Below are positions 1 through 7,700 of a stretch of DNA of 35,747 nucleotides, piece by piece. Position 1 is the stretch's first letter. Every line of letters begins with the position of its first letter. This stretch comes from an uncultured Pseudomonadota bacterium (GTDB lineage Bacteria > Pseudomonadota > Gammaproteobacteria > Xanthomonadales > Ahniellaceae). A model generated the notes under the pieces. The model was not told where the DNA came from. It was given only the letters and a program-made list of their open reading frames with translations, and did not search any database. Position numbers and translations under genes: made by a program. Location: contig CALKUS010000160.1 of NCBI GenBank assembly GCA_937996755.1, positions 1 through 35,747 on the forward strand. Direction: 5' to 3'.

Positions 1-38
1 CATGTCAAGGTAGTGCTCTACCGCTGAGCTACGCGCCC
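1..38 (-). tRNA. tRNA-Val (anticodon GAC), truncated by window edge
   Basis: On the minus strand a tRNA 5' half runs from 38 down to the window edge. It shows a 7-nt acceptor strand GGGCGCG, TA at 8-9, a GCTC D-stem, AGCGGTAGA, GAGC, then the anticodon stem CTACC and loop TTGACAT. The anticodon GAC lies at 6-4 on the minus strand and specifies valine. The 3' half lies outside the window, so folding of the T-arm and a CCA end cannot be checked. Identity rests on the anticodon and on resemblance to proteobacterial tRNA-Val(GAC). Confidence 0.9.
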
Positions 39-107
39 TCGAAAGAGCGCGCAAGGGTAGTGGGAAGCGGCCCGGGATTCAAGTCGGTGCGGTCCCGCGA
101 GCGGGCA

Positions 108-169
108 GCGGGGAGCGCGGAGCGGCAAAAGCCAGGCGCGCACGGCCCTTGCCGCTCACCGCTCCCCGC
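108..169. repeat. Intergenic inverted repeat, AGCGGCAA family
   Basis: Two 21-nt arms (108-128 and 149-169) are reverse complements at 19 of 21 positions, separated by 20 nt. They lie between tRNA-Val and the methyltransferase gene. The arms carry the words GCGGGGAGCG and AGCGGCAA, the second of which recurs in the inverted repeat at 33216-33279. There is no T-tract, so a simple intrinsic terminator is unlikely. I read it as a short dispersed intergenic repeat. The rest of the 39-252 gap shows no gene. Confidence 0.6.
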
Positions 170-252
170 TTGCCGCTCCCGCTCTCCGAAACACGCCGCA
201 GACAGGCGGGCCGCCGTGCGGTAAAACGCCGCATCCTCGCTCCGGACCGCCC

Positions 253-1041
253 ATGGCCAACACGAAGTTCCACTTCCTCAACGACTACCGCGCGCTCGTG
301 CGCAACCTGATCCAGAAGTACCCGCTGGACGAGGCGATGTCGCGCGCCGTGGGCGGCAGCTACGAGGCGCTCGGCGAGGTGGAGAAGCAGTTGCTGATCG
401 GCGCCGGGCTCGCGCGCGACCACGTGATCGTCGACGTGGGCTGCGGCTCGGGCCGCCTCGCGAAGGCACTCGTCCCGTACCTCGGCACGACCGGCCAGCT
501 GCTGGGCACCGATGTCGTGATCGAGCTGCTGCAGTACGCGGCGAAAGACTGCCCGCCGCACTGGCGCTTCGCGCTCGTCGAGGACATCCGCATCCCCTAC
601 CCCGACGACTGCGCCGACTTCGCGTGCTTCTTCTCGGTGTTCACGCACCTGCTGCACGAGGAGACCTACCACTACCTGCTGGAAGCGAGCCGCGTCGTGC
701 GGCCCGGCGGCCGCATCGTGTTCTCGTTCCTCGAGCTCCCGTACAACTGGGAGATCTTCGAGATGACCTGGCGCAACGTCGCGAACGGCACCGGCAACGT
801 GCACCTCAACACGTTCTTCTCGCGCGACATGGTCGAGTGCTGGGCCGGCAAGCTCGGCCTGAAGATCGTCGAGTTCCACGCGGCGACCGAGCCGTGCATC
901 CCGCTCTCGAAGCCGATCACCTACGACGACGGGCGCGTGGTGGACGGCGTCTGTGCGCTGGGGCAGTCGTGGTGCGTGCTGGAGAATACGAAGCCGGGCG
1001 AGGCGCGTCGCGCTGCTACGCCCGTCGTCCCGAAATGGTAG
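253..1041 (+). CDS. Class I SAM-dependent methyltransferase
   Basis: A 262-residue soluble protein with a Rossmann methyltransferase fold. Motif I is VDVGCGSGRLA at residues 60-70, the loop that contacts S-adenosylmethionine. An acidic strand-2 end follows at D87 (LLGTDVV). Later come an SVFTHLLHEETYHYL segment and the VVRPGGRIVFSF strand typical of methyltransf_11/25-type enzymes. The substrate cannot be read from the sequence, and small molecules, lipids or glycans are all possible. The gene stands alone between a tRNA and the convergent uvrB, so context gives no help. No good Shine-Dalgarno precedes the ATG at 253, but it is the first in-frame ATG that leaves the whole fold intact. A composite hairpin repeat begins 8 nt after the stop. 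Confidence 0.88.
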   Translation: MANTKFHFLNDYRALVRNLIQKYPLDEAMSRAVGGSYEALGEVEKQLLIGAGLARDHVIVDVGCGSGRLAKALVPYLGTTGQLLGTDVVIELLQYAAKDCPPHWRFALVEDIRIPYPDDCADFACFFSVFTHLLHEETYHYLLEASRVVRPGGRIVFSFLELPYNWEIFEMTWRNVANGTGNVHLNTFFSRDMVECWAGKLGLKIVEFHAATEPCIPLSKPITYDDGRVVDGVCALGQSWCVLENTKPGEARRAATPVVPKW

Positions 1042-1049
1042 CGGTGACT

Positions 1050-1278
1050 CCCTCCCCTGCGAACGCAGGGGAGGGTTGGGGTGGGGTGCGTTACCACGGT
1101 TCGTCGACCTGAGAGCGGGTTGTACGGCGCGTTCCGAATCCGACCATCTGCGACGCACCGCCGAACCTGGGCACTCGCCGATCGCCCACAGGGGTGAGGC
1201 GGGAGTTGAAACGTCGCCCTCTGGCGACGTTTCCCGCCGAACGCCAGCGCGAATAGCGCTGGCCGGACGGGCTCCTAC
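1050..1278 (+). repeat. Composite intergenic repeat, copy A (with two extra hairpins)
   Basis: This element fills the gap between the methyltransferase and the convergent uvrB. It opens with a perfect 11-bp hairpin (CCCTCCCCTGC at 1050-1060, loop GAAC, complement at 1065-1075), then TTGGGGTGGGGTGCG. It carries the CCATCTGCGACGCACCG and CACTCGCCGATCGCCCAC words and ends in GGGCTCCTAC. The same blocks in the same order occur at 20321-20545 and 27625-27782. Unlike those copies, this one is interrupted after GCCCACAGG by about 70 nt. That stretch holds an 11-bp perfect hairpin (1208-1218 with 1223-1233) and a 7-bp one (1244-1250 with 1256-1262). Confidence 0.8.
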
Positions 1279-1303
1279 CCAGCCGCTCCGTTCTGGCACG
1301 GAG

Positions 1304-3337
1304 CTACGAGATCAAGCCTTTGGCCTTTATGCGTTTGATCTCGTCGCGCACGCGCGCAGCGTCCTCGAATGCGAGGTCCTGCGCGTGCTTGTACATCTGC
1401 TGCTCGAGCTTCTTGAGCTTCGCGGCGAGCTGCGCGGGATCCATCGCCGCGTAATCGACGGCCGGCTCGGCGACGCGGCGGCCGCGCTTGCCGCCGGATT
1501 CGTTCGCGGCGTCGCCGCGCGCGCCTTCCATGATGTCGGTGATCTTCTTCGTCACCGAGCGCGGCACGATGCCGTGCAGCGCGTTGTACTCGACCTGCTT
1601 GCGGCGGCGGCGATCGGTCTCGTCGAGCGCCGCCTTCATCGAGCGCGTGATCGTGTCGGCGTACAGGATCGCCTTGCCGCGCAGGTTGCGCGCAGCGCGG
1701 CCGATGGTCTGGATCAACGAGCCGCTGGAACGGAGGAACCCTTCCTTGTCGGCGTCGAGGATCGCGACGAGCGAGACCTCGGGCATGTCGAGGCCCTCGC
1801 GCAGCAGGTTGATGCCGACGAGCACGTCGAACTTGCCGAGGCGCAGGTCGCGCAGGATCTCGACGCGCTCCACCGTCTCGATGTCGGAGTGCAGGTACCG
1901 CACGCGCACGCCGTGCTCGGACAGGTACTCGGTGAGGTTCTCCGCCATGCGCTTGGTGAGCGTCGTGACGAGCACGCGGTCGCCCTGCGCCACGCGCGCA
2001 TTGACCTCGGTCAGCAGGTCGTCGACCTGCGTACGCACCGGGCGGATCTCGACCTCCGGGTCGACCAGGCCGGTGGGACGCACGACCAGCTCGACGACGT
2101 TGCCCTCCGACTTCTTCATCTCGTAATCGCCCGGCGTGGCCGAGACGAAGATGGTGCGCGGCGCGCGCCGTTCCCACTCCTCGAACTTCAGCGGACGATT
2201 GTCGAGCGCCGACGGCAGCCGGAAGCCGAACTCGACGAGCGTTTCCTTGCGCGAGCGGTCGCCGCGGTACATGCCGCCGAGCTGCGGCACCGTCACGTGC
2301 GATTCGTCGACGACGAGCAGCGCGTCGGGCGGCAGGTAGTCGAACAGGCACGGCGGCGGCTGCCCGGGCGCGTGCCCGGTGAGGTGGCGCGAGTAGTTCT
2401 CGATGCCCTGGCAGAAGCCGATCTCCGCGAGCATCTCGAGGTCGAACGTCGTGCGCTGCTTCAGGCGCTGCGCTTCCAGCAGCTTGTTCTGCGCGTAGAG
2501 TTGCTCGAGCCGCTCGGCGAGCTCCGCCTTGATCGTCTCGAGCGCCTCGAGCACCGTGCGACGCGTGCTCGCATAGTGCGTCTTCGGGTAGATCGTGTAG
2601 CGCGGCAGCTTGCGCAGCACTTCGCCCGTGAGCGGGTCGAACACCGAGATCCCCTCGATGTCGCCGTCGAACAGCTCGACGCGGATCGCGTCGCTCTCGG
2701 ACTCGGCCGGGAACACGTCGACGACTTCGCCGCGCACGCGATAGGTGCCGCGGCGCAGGTCGTGGTCGCCCCGCGTGTACTGCAGCTCGGTGAGGCGCCG
2801 GATCAGCTCGCGCTGCTCGAGGTGGTCGCCACGCACGAGGTGCAGCACCATCCGGAAGTACTCGTTCGGGTCGCCGAGGCCGTAGATCGCGGACACCGTC
2901 GCGACGATCAATGCGTCCTTGCGTTCGAGCAGCGCCTTCGTCGCCGACAGGCGCATCTGCTCGATGTGCTCGTTGATCGACGAATCCTTCTCGATGTACG
3001 TGTCGCTCGAGGGCACATAGGCCTCGGGCTGGTAGTAGTCGTAATAGGAAACGAAATACTCGACGGCGTTGTTCGGGAAGAATTCCTTGAACTCGCCGTA
3101 CAGCTGCGCCGCGAGCGTCTTGTTCGGGGCGAGCACGAGCGTCGGGCGCTGCACGGCCTGCACGACGTTCGCGATCGTGAACGTCTTGCCCGAGCCGGTG
3201 ACGCCGAGCAGGGTCTGGTGGGCGAGCCCCGACTCGAAACCGTCGATGAGGCGCGCGATCGCGGCGGGCTGGTCGCCCGTCGGCTGGAACGGCGCGACCA
3301 GCTCGAAGCGGTCCGCCGCGCGTGGCGTTTCGGTCAT
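1304..3337 (-). CDS. uvrB: Excinuclease ABC subunit B (UvrB)
   Basis: UvrB is the helicase-like damage-verification subunit of nucleotide excision repair. It receives DNA from UvrA and recruits UvrC for incision. The 677-residue product matches the family length (E. coli about 673). Visible are Walker A GVTGSGKT at 45-52, the beta-hairpin YDYYQPEAYVP at 99-109 that inserts between DNA strands, a VVDESH Walker B, helicase motifs RTIFVSATPG and GRAARN, and a C-terminal UVR coiled coil (KLKKLEQQMYKHAQDLAFEDAARVRDEI) that docks UvrC. An in-frame extension to 3454 exists but is not family-like. The ATG at 3337 gives the normal N-terminus. There is no clear Shine-Dalgarno, and a TATGAT box ends 6 nt before the ATG, so the mRNA may be leaderless. 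Confidence 0.97.
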   Translation of the reverse strand: MTETPRAADRFELVAPFQPTGDQPAAIARLIDGFESGLAHQTLLGVTGSGKTFTIANVVQAVQRPTLVLAPNKTLAAQLYGEFKEFFPNNAVEYFVSYYDYYQPEAYVPSSDTYIEKDSSINEHIEQMRLSATKALLERKDALIVATVSAIYGLGDPNEYFRMVLHLVRGDHLEQRELIRRLTELQYTRGDHDLRRGTYRVRGEVVDVFPAESESDAIRVELFDGDIEGISVFDPLTGEVLRKLPRYTIYPKTHYASTRRTVLEALETIKAELAERLEQLYAQNKLLEAQRLKQRTTFDLEMLAEIGFCQGIENYSRHLTGHAPGQPPPCLFDYLPPDALLVVDESHVTVPQLGGMYRGDRSRKETLVEFGFRLPSALDNRPLKFEEWERRAPRTIFVSATPGDYEMKKSEGNVVELVVRPTGLVDPEVEIRPVRTQVDDLLTEVNARVAQGDRVLVTTLTKRMAENLTEYLSEHGVRVRYLHSDIETVERVEILRDLRLGKFDVLVGINLLREGLDMPEVSLVAILDADKEGFLRSSGSLIQTIGRAARNLRGKAILYADTITRSMKAALDETDRRRRKQVEYNALHGIVPRSVTKKITDIMEGARGDAANESGGKRGRRVAEPAVDYAAMDPAQLAAKLKKLEQQMYKHAQDLAFEDAARVRDEIKRIKAKGLIS

Positions 3338-3338
3338 C

Positions 3339-3371
3339 CGCCCATCATATGGGCGTTTTCCTACAGGACAA
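3339..3371 (-). promoter_or_regulatory. Candidate uvrB promoter with overlapping palindrome
   Basis: On the minus strand, TTGTCC (3371-3366) and TATGAT (3349-3344) are separated by 16 nt. They match 4 of 6 and 5 of 6 consensus positions of a sigma-70 promoter. The predicted start of transcription falls on or beside the A of the uvrB ATG at 3337. A perfect 7-bp inverted repeat with a 3-nt centre, cgcccat-cat-atgggcg (3339-3355), covers the -10 box and could be an operator. It does not resemble the LexA boxes I know. Strength and regulation are inferred only. Confidence 0.45.
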
Positions 3372-3446
3372 CGCGGCGATCGCCCATCGCGGCCGCGTGG
3401 GCCGACGCGCGACGCTGGCATCCGGCCTCGTTCACGGATCGCCAAC

Positions 3447-3974
3447 ATGCGCACCTATCGCCCACACGGATTCTCACTCGTCGAAGCCAGCGTCGTGCTC
3501 GCCGTCATCTCCATCACGCTGGCGATCGGCGTGCCGTCGTTCGGCGGCATGTTCGCGCGCTCGCGCGTGCAGGCCGCGGGCAGCGAGTTGCTCGTTTCGC
3601 TCGCGCAGGCGCGCATGGGCGCGGTGACCGACCAGGCTTCGTGGTCGCTCTGCCCCAGCAACGACGGTCGCGCTTGCCGCGGCGACGCCGACTGGAGCGG
3701 CGGCTGGATCGTCTTCCGCGATCCCGGCGAGCTCGGCGTGCCGGCGCCCGGCGACATCCAGCAGCACGTCGAGCACGACAACGGACCGCGCATCACGGGT
3801 AGCGCCGGCCGTCGCCTGCTGAGCTTCCGCGCCGACGGCTCGTCCGCGGGCAGCAACGTGACGCTGCTGCTGTGCGACCGCGATGCGGGCGTCGGCCGGA
3901 AAGTGATCGTGAGCAACGCGGGCCGCGCCCGCGTCGCCCCGCTCGCGGACGGCGATCCGGCATGCGCCCGGTGA
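3447..3974 (+). CDS. fimT: Type IV pilin-like pseudopilin, FimT/GspH family
   Basis: A 175-residue prepilin. The leader MRTYRPHG ends at G8 and is followed by F9-S-L-V-E13, the PilD cleavage site and the Glu at mature position 5, then a hydrophobic helix (ASVVLAVISITLAIGVPS). The C-terminal half has a GspH-like outline, including DWSGGWIVFRD and paired cysteines. FimT/FimU proteins are minor pilins that help prime pilus assembly, and FimT of several competent bacteria binds DNA during uptake. This gene lies apart from the pilin operon at 4254-11503, which has its own FimT-like member, so the window holds two paralogues. It diverges from uvrB with 109 nt between starts. A 7-bp hairpin (3982-3988 with 3995-4001) follows the stop without a T-tract. 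Confidence 0.85.
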   Translation: MRTYRPHGFSLVEASVVLAVISITLAIGVPSFGGMFARSRVQAAGSELLVSLAQARMGAVTDQASWSLCPSNDGRACRGDADWSGGWIVFRDPGELGVPAPGDIQQHVEHDNGPRITGSAGRRLLSFRADGSSAGSNVTLLLCDRDAGVGRKVIVSNAGRARVAPLADGDPACAR

Positions 3975-4058
3975 ACGCGCCCCACCGGATGCGGCCGGTG
4001 GCGCCCGCGTGCGTACGAAGCGCGCGCCGGCTGGCCGGGCGCCGGTCCGACGCGGCGC

Positions 4059-4087
4059 TTGACGCCATGGGGCCGCTCGGTCATGAT
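4059..4087 (+). promoter_or_regulatory. Promoter of tRNA-Asn
   Basis: TTGACG (4059-4064) and CATGAT (4082-4087) are separated by exactly 17 nt and lie 15 nt upstream of the tRNA 5' end. The stretch between the -10 box and the expected start is very GC-rich (ccgcggccgcg), a discriminator type associated with stringent control of stable RNA genes. The boxes are seen directly. Their use is inferred. Confidence 0.7.
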
Positions 4088-4102
4088 CCGCGGCCGCGCA
4101 AT

Positions 4103-4178
4103 TCCCGAGTAGCTCAGTCGGTAGAGCAGGTGACTGTTAATCACCGGGTCGGCGGTTCGAGTCCGTCCTCGGGAGCCA
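4103..4178 (+). tRNA. tRNA-Asn (anticodon GTT)
   Basis: A complete 76-nt tRNA. The acceptor strand TCCCGAG at 4103-4109 pairs with CTCGGGA at 4168-4174, followed by discriminator G and an encoded CCA at 4176-4178. The D-arm GCTCAGTCGGTAGAGC, the anticodon loop CTGTTAA with GTT at 4136-4138, and the T-arm containing GGTTCGAGTCC are all present. Confidence 0.98.
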
Positions 4179-4189
4179 TCTCCAGAAAG

Positions 4190-4220
4190 AAAAAAGCCCG
4201 CCTTCACGGCGGGCTTTTTT
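4190..4220. terminator. Bidirectional intrinsic terminator (tRNA-Asn / pilE)
   Basis: A perfect 7-bp stem GCCCGCC (4196-4202) and GGCGGGC (4208-4214) with loop TTCAC is flanked by an A-run on the left and six T residues on the right. It therefore works as a rho-independent terminator in both directions. It ends tRNA-Asn on the plus strand and the pilin operon, whose last stop is at 4254, on the minus strand. Confidence 0.92.
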
Positions 4221-4253
4221 CTTTGCGACGCCTGCGGCGCCGCTGCGTGCCGA

Positions 4254-4694
4254 TTACCAGCAACGATCTTCGGCCGCCGTCTTCACGCCCAGGTGGTTGA
4301 TGGTCATGTCGCCGCAACGATCGGTGGACTGCGTCGTGCCGCGCGGCGTCGCCGTGATGGTGTAGCCCTGCGTGCCGTTGGTCAGCTCGATGCTGACCTC
4401 GTAGTACGCGTTGTCGTCCGCGTCCGTCGCCGTGCTCGAGGTGATGTTCAGGCCGCTCGTCGACGGATCGGTGGTGCGCGCACCCATCGACCCGGAGTAA
4501 CGATTGAACGTCGAGTAGAACTTCTCCTCCTCGGAGGCGACGCGCATGACGAGGTTCTTCGCCTCGGTGCGATTCGCGCGCAGCACGTATTCCTCGTACG
4601 ACGGATACGCGATCGTGACGAGGATCGCGATGATCGCCACGACGATCATCAGCTCCAGCAACGAGAAGCCTTCGGCTTTCAGGTTCATGTCCAT
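4254..4694 (-). CDS. pilE: Type IV minor pilin PilE
   Basis: The last gene of the minor pilin operon. The product has a short leader ending at G9, then F10-S-L-L-E14-LMIVVAIIAILVTIAYPSY, the canonical class III signal and N-terminal helix. A Cys pair near the C-terminus (DRCGD ... EDRCW) forms the usual disulfide-bonded D-loop. PilE-type minor pilins join FimU, PilV, PilW and PilX in the complex that starts pilus assembly and carries PilY1. The ATG at 4694 has a GAGG just upstream. An ATG at 4688 is also possible. A further ATG at 4712 overlaps the pilY1 stop by one base and would lengthen the leader by six residues. Transcription ends at the terminator at 4190-4220. Confidence 0.92.
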   Translation of the reverse strand: MDMNLKAEGFSLLELMIVVAIIAILVTIAYPSYEEYVLRANRTEAKNLVMRVASEEEKFYSTFNRYSGSMGARTTDPSTSGLNITSSTATDADDNAYYEVSIELTNGTQGYTITATPRGTTQSTDRCGDMTINHLGVKTAAEDRCW

Positions 4695-4711
4695 ATTCCT
4701 CGCTGTCGGCA

Positions 4712-7700
4712 TCACTCGTTGGGGATCTCGCGCCAGGAGCGACGGCGCCACACGGTGACCGGCGGCTTGATGTCGCAGTAGTCCACGAGGCAGCCGCTGC
4801 CGCCGCCCTGGGCGATGAGCAACGCCGGCGAGCCTTCCGCCACGGCCTCGCTGACCGCGGTGCCGATCACCGTCGCGTCGTCGAGCCGGTCGACGGCACC
4901 GTCGTTGTTCGTGTCCACGATCGCGCCCATCGACGGCATGCCGCCGGTGGTGGCGTCGATCAGGTAGATGTTGCCGCGCAGGCTGGGCGCGCACGGATCG
5001 TTGCCGTTCGGGATGATGGTCGAGAAGATCGACACACCCTGCGCGAACAGCGCGCCAGCCGAGGTCACGTCGCGCTCGCCCGCGTCGAGCAGGTTGATGA
5101 ACCAGCCCTTCTTGTTCGCCGGGATGGCGTTGCTCGTGATGCGGAAGCGGTTCGACGCGTCCTTGGTCAGCGTCTGCTGCTGCAGGTCGGCCAGCGTGAG
5201 CGTCACGCCCGGATAGCCGAGCCGCAGTCCGTACAGGCGCTGCTGCGGGATCGAGTTGCCGCGATCGACCGGCTCGAGGTACTTGCCCGTGCCGAACACG
5301 GCGATGAGGTCGGCCGTCGTCGGGTCCGGGAACAGGCGCGGCGCCGAGGTGATCGGCTGGTCGCCGTCCACGGCGGGCTGGAACACCTTGGCGACGGTCC
5401 ACGACGAGGGCGTCGTGCTGGTCAGGTCGAACTTCCAGAGCTGGCCATTGAGGTCGCCCGCGACGGCGTACTCGTCCACGAAGTCGCCCTGCAGGTCGCC
5501 CATCGTCGGCGAGGTCAGGCCCTTCGAGCCGGTCAGGTTGAACTGGCGGAGCACGGCGCCCGTCTGGATGTCGAGGATGAACAGCGTGGACAGGCCGGTG
5601 CCGACCGCGCCATCGCCCGTCTCGTCGCTGTTGTAGCTCGCCGGCAGCACCACCACCCACTTGCCGTTCGCGAGGCGCGAGATGTTCGGCTTGCCGTAGG
5701 TGTAGCCGAGCTGCTTCGGATCCGAGCCCGCACCGACCGCGACGTCATCGCTGAATTCCCACAGGACGGTGGAGCTGGCAAGCGATTCCGTGACGCCCGG
5801 GTTCGTGACGTCGAGCGCGAAGATGCCCTGGCCGCCACGGCGCAGCGCGCCGACCACGACCGTGTGCCAACGCCCACCGTAGAACACGTCGCGCGCCGTC
5901 GGCGTGTTGTCCACGTACGGCGTGAACTGGTAGTCCGGGTTCGTGAGCTGCGAGAGGTTGCCCGCGACTTCGTACGGCACGTAGGCCCACAGCTCGTCGC
6001 CCGAGCCGGCGTCGATGATCGGGTTGCCGTCGGAATCGAACGTGGTGACGCCCGTGCCGGCGTCGAACGCGTGCAGCATGCCGTCGTTGGCACCGACGTA
6101 CACGACGCGCTGGCGATTCTTGTAGGTGGCGCGGAACGCGCTGTACAGCTGCGCGCCGGAGCCGAGCTCGGGCGAGCCCTCGGGCCAGCGGTCGGTGTAC
6201 GCTGCCGCCGGTCCCGCGATCACCACTGCGCCCGAGTTGACGATCGCACCGAGCTTCTTCGTGCGCACGCGGAACGGGCCGGCCGGGCGCTCGCGCGACT
6301 GGTCGCCGCGCAGCCATGCCAGGCGATCCTGGCCGAGCCCGTCGTTGTCGACGGCGACCGTCGCCGGGTTATCCTGGAGCTTCGTCTGGTACGCCGTCGG
6401 CAGGCTGGCCCAGCGGAACGGGATGCCGCCGCCCGTGGGACCGCTCGACGTCAGGATCTGGCGCTCCGCCGTGCGCGCATTCAGCGCGGCGCCCGCGTCC
6501 CAGATCGGCGGCTCGATGCGGCGACCGCCTTCGTCGACCTTGTAGCCGACCACCTGGCCGGACCAGTCGCTCGAGTCGAATGCGGTGCGGAACGCGAGCG
6601 TGCTCGCCTGGATGATGCCGGACGTGACCGTCGCGGCCGAGGCCGTGCCCTGGCGGATCAATACGCTCTGCAGCACGTTGTTCAGCGAGTCGACGAGCTC
6701 GTCCGGGTCGGCCGCGCTGAAGTACTCACCACGGCTGTTGATCGAAGCGTGCCACGCGTCGTCGACCGCCGACGGGCTGTTGTTCGTCGGCGCCGGCCAC
6801 TGCAGGGTGTTCGCCTCCAGCGCCGGCAGGTCGCCGGGGAAGTTGCGCGTGCCCGCGACGCCGAGGCCGACGATGTACTGCACGACGTGCTGCCAGGTCG
6901 CCGGGTCGTTGTCGGGGTCGAAGAACTGGACCGACGCCGTCGCGTTCGGCTCCTGGATGAACTTCGGCACGTTGTTGGCGAGGTCCGTGCGCAGGTCGGT
7001 CGCCCAGTAGTTGAACGTGATGTCGGCCAGCGTCGGGTTGTCGGACGTGGTCGGCTCGTTGCCGTACGGCGCCTGCTTGGTATAGGCGGTGCCGTCCGGC
7101 AGCGTACGGTTGGTCTGGTCGTTGATGCCCGAGTACCCCGGCGCGCTCTCGTTCCAGAAACCGTCGGTCAGCGTGATGCTGAAGTTCTGGCGGCAGGTCA
7201 GTTCGCGCGCGACCGGCGCGGGCTCGTAGTACGGGTTGAACGAGTTCGTGATCGTCGAGCTGCCGTACTTGAACGCCTCGCCCACGCGGAGCGCGCTGGC
7301 GCGCAGCGGCGTGCTGCCGCTCGCGTCCTCGCGGTACAGCCACTGGAAGAAATTCGTGCGCGGCTTCACCGTGGCGCTCACGTCGACGAACTTTTCCCAC
7401 TTCGTCGTGCCGTTCGCGAATCGGTACGTGCTCGTGTTGAGGTTCTGGAACGCGACGCGCAGGTTGTTGCCCTGCACGCCGAACACGCGCGTCATCGCCG
7501 TGCGGCCGAGCAGCGTGCGCGTGCGGTAGAAGGAATACCAGTTCGCGAAGTTCTGCTGGACCGCCGCGCTCTCGGCCGTCACGTCGACCGCCACGTAGTT
7601 TGCGGCGTTGTTGACCTGCGCCGCGTCCCTCGGGTCGGTGCCGGTGAATCGGTAGTAGAACGCCTTGGACGTGCCGCCCGTGCCGGTACCCGTCGCGAAC

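Noticed and set aside
1050..1262. CRISPR array suggested by repeated hairpins
   Set aside because: The hairpins differ from one another and there are no evenly spaced identical repeats, spacers or cas genes.
953..3802. 949-codon plus-strand frame opposite uvrB
   Set aside because: It is antisense to a complete, motif-rich uvrB. Its translation is dominated by Arg/Asp/His/Val/Leu with no domain, as expected from high GC third positions.
4103..4178. tRNA-Asn as an integration site of a genomic island
   Set aside because: No integrase, no direct repeat of the tRNA 3' end and no change in gene character was found on either side.
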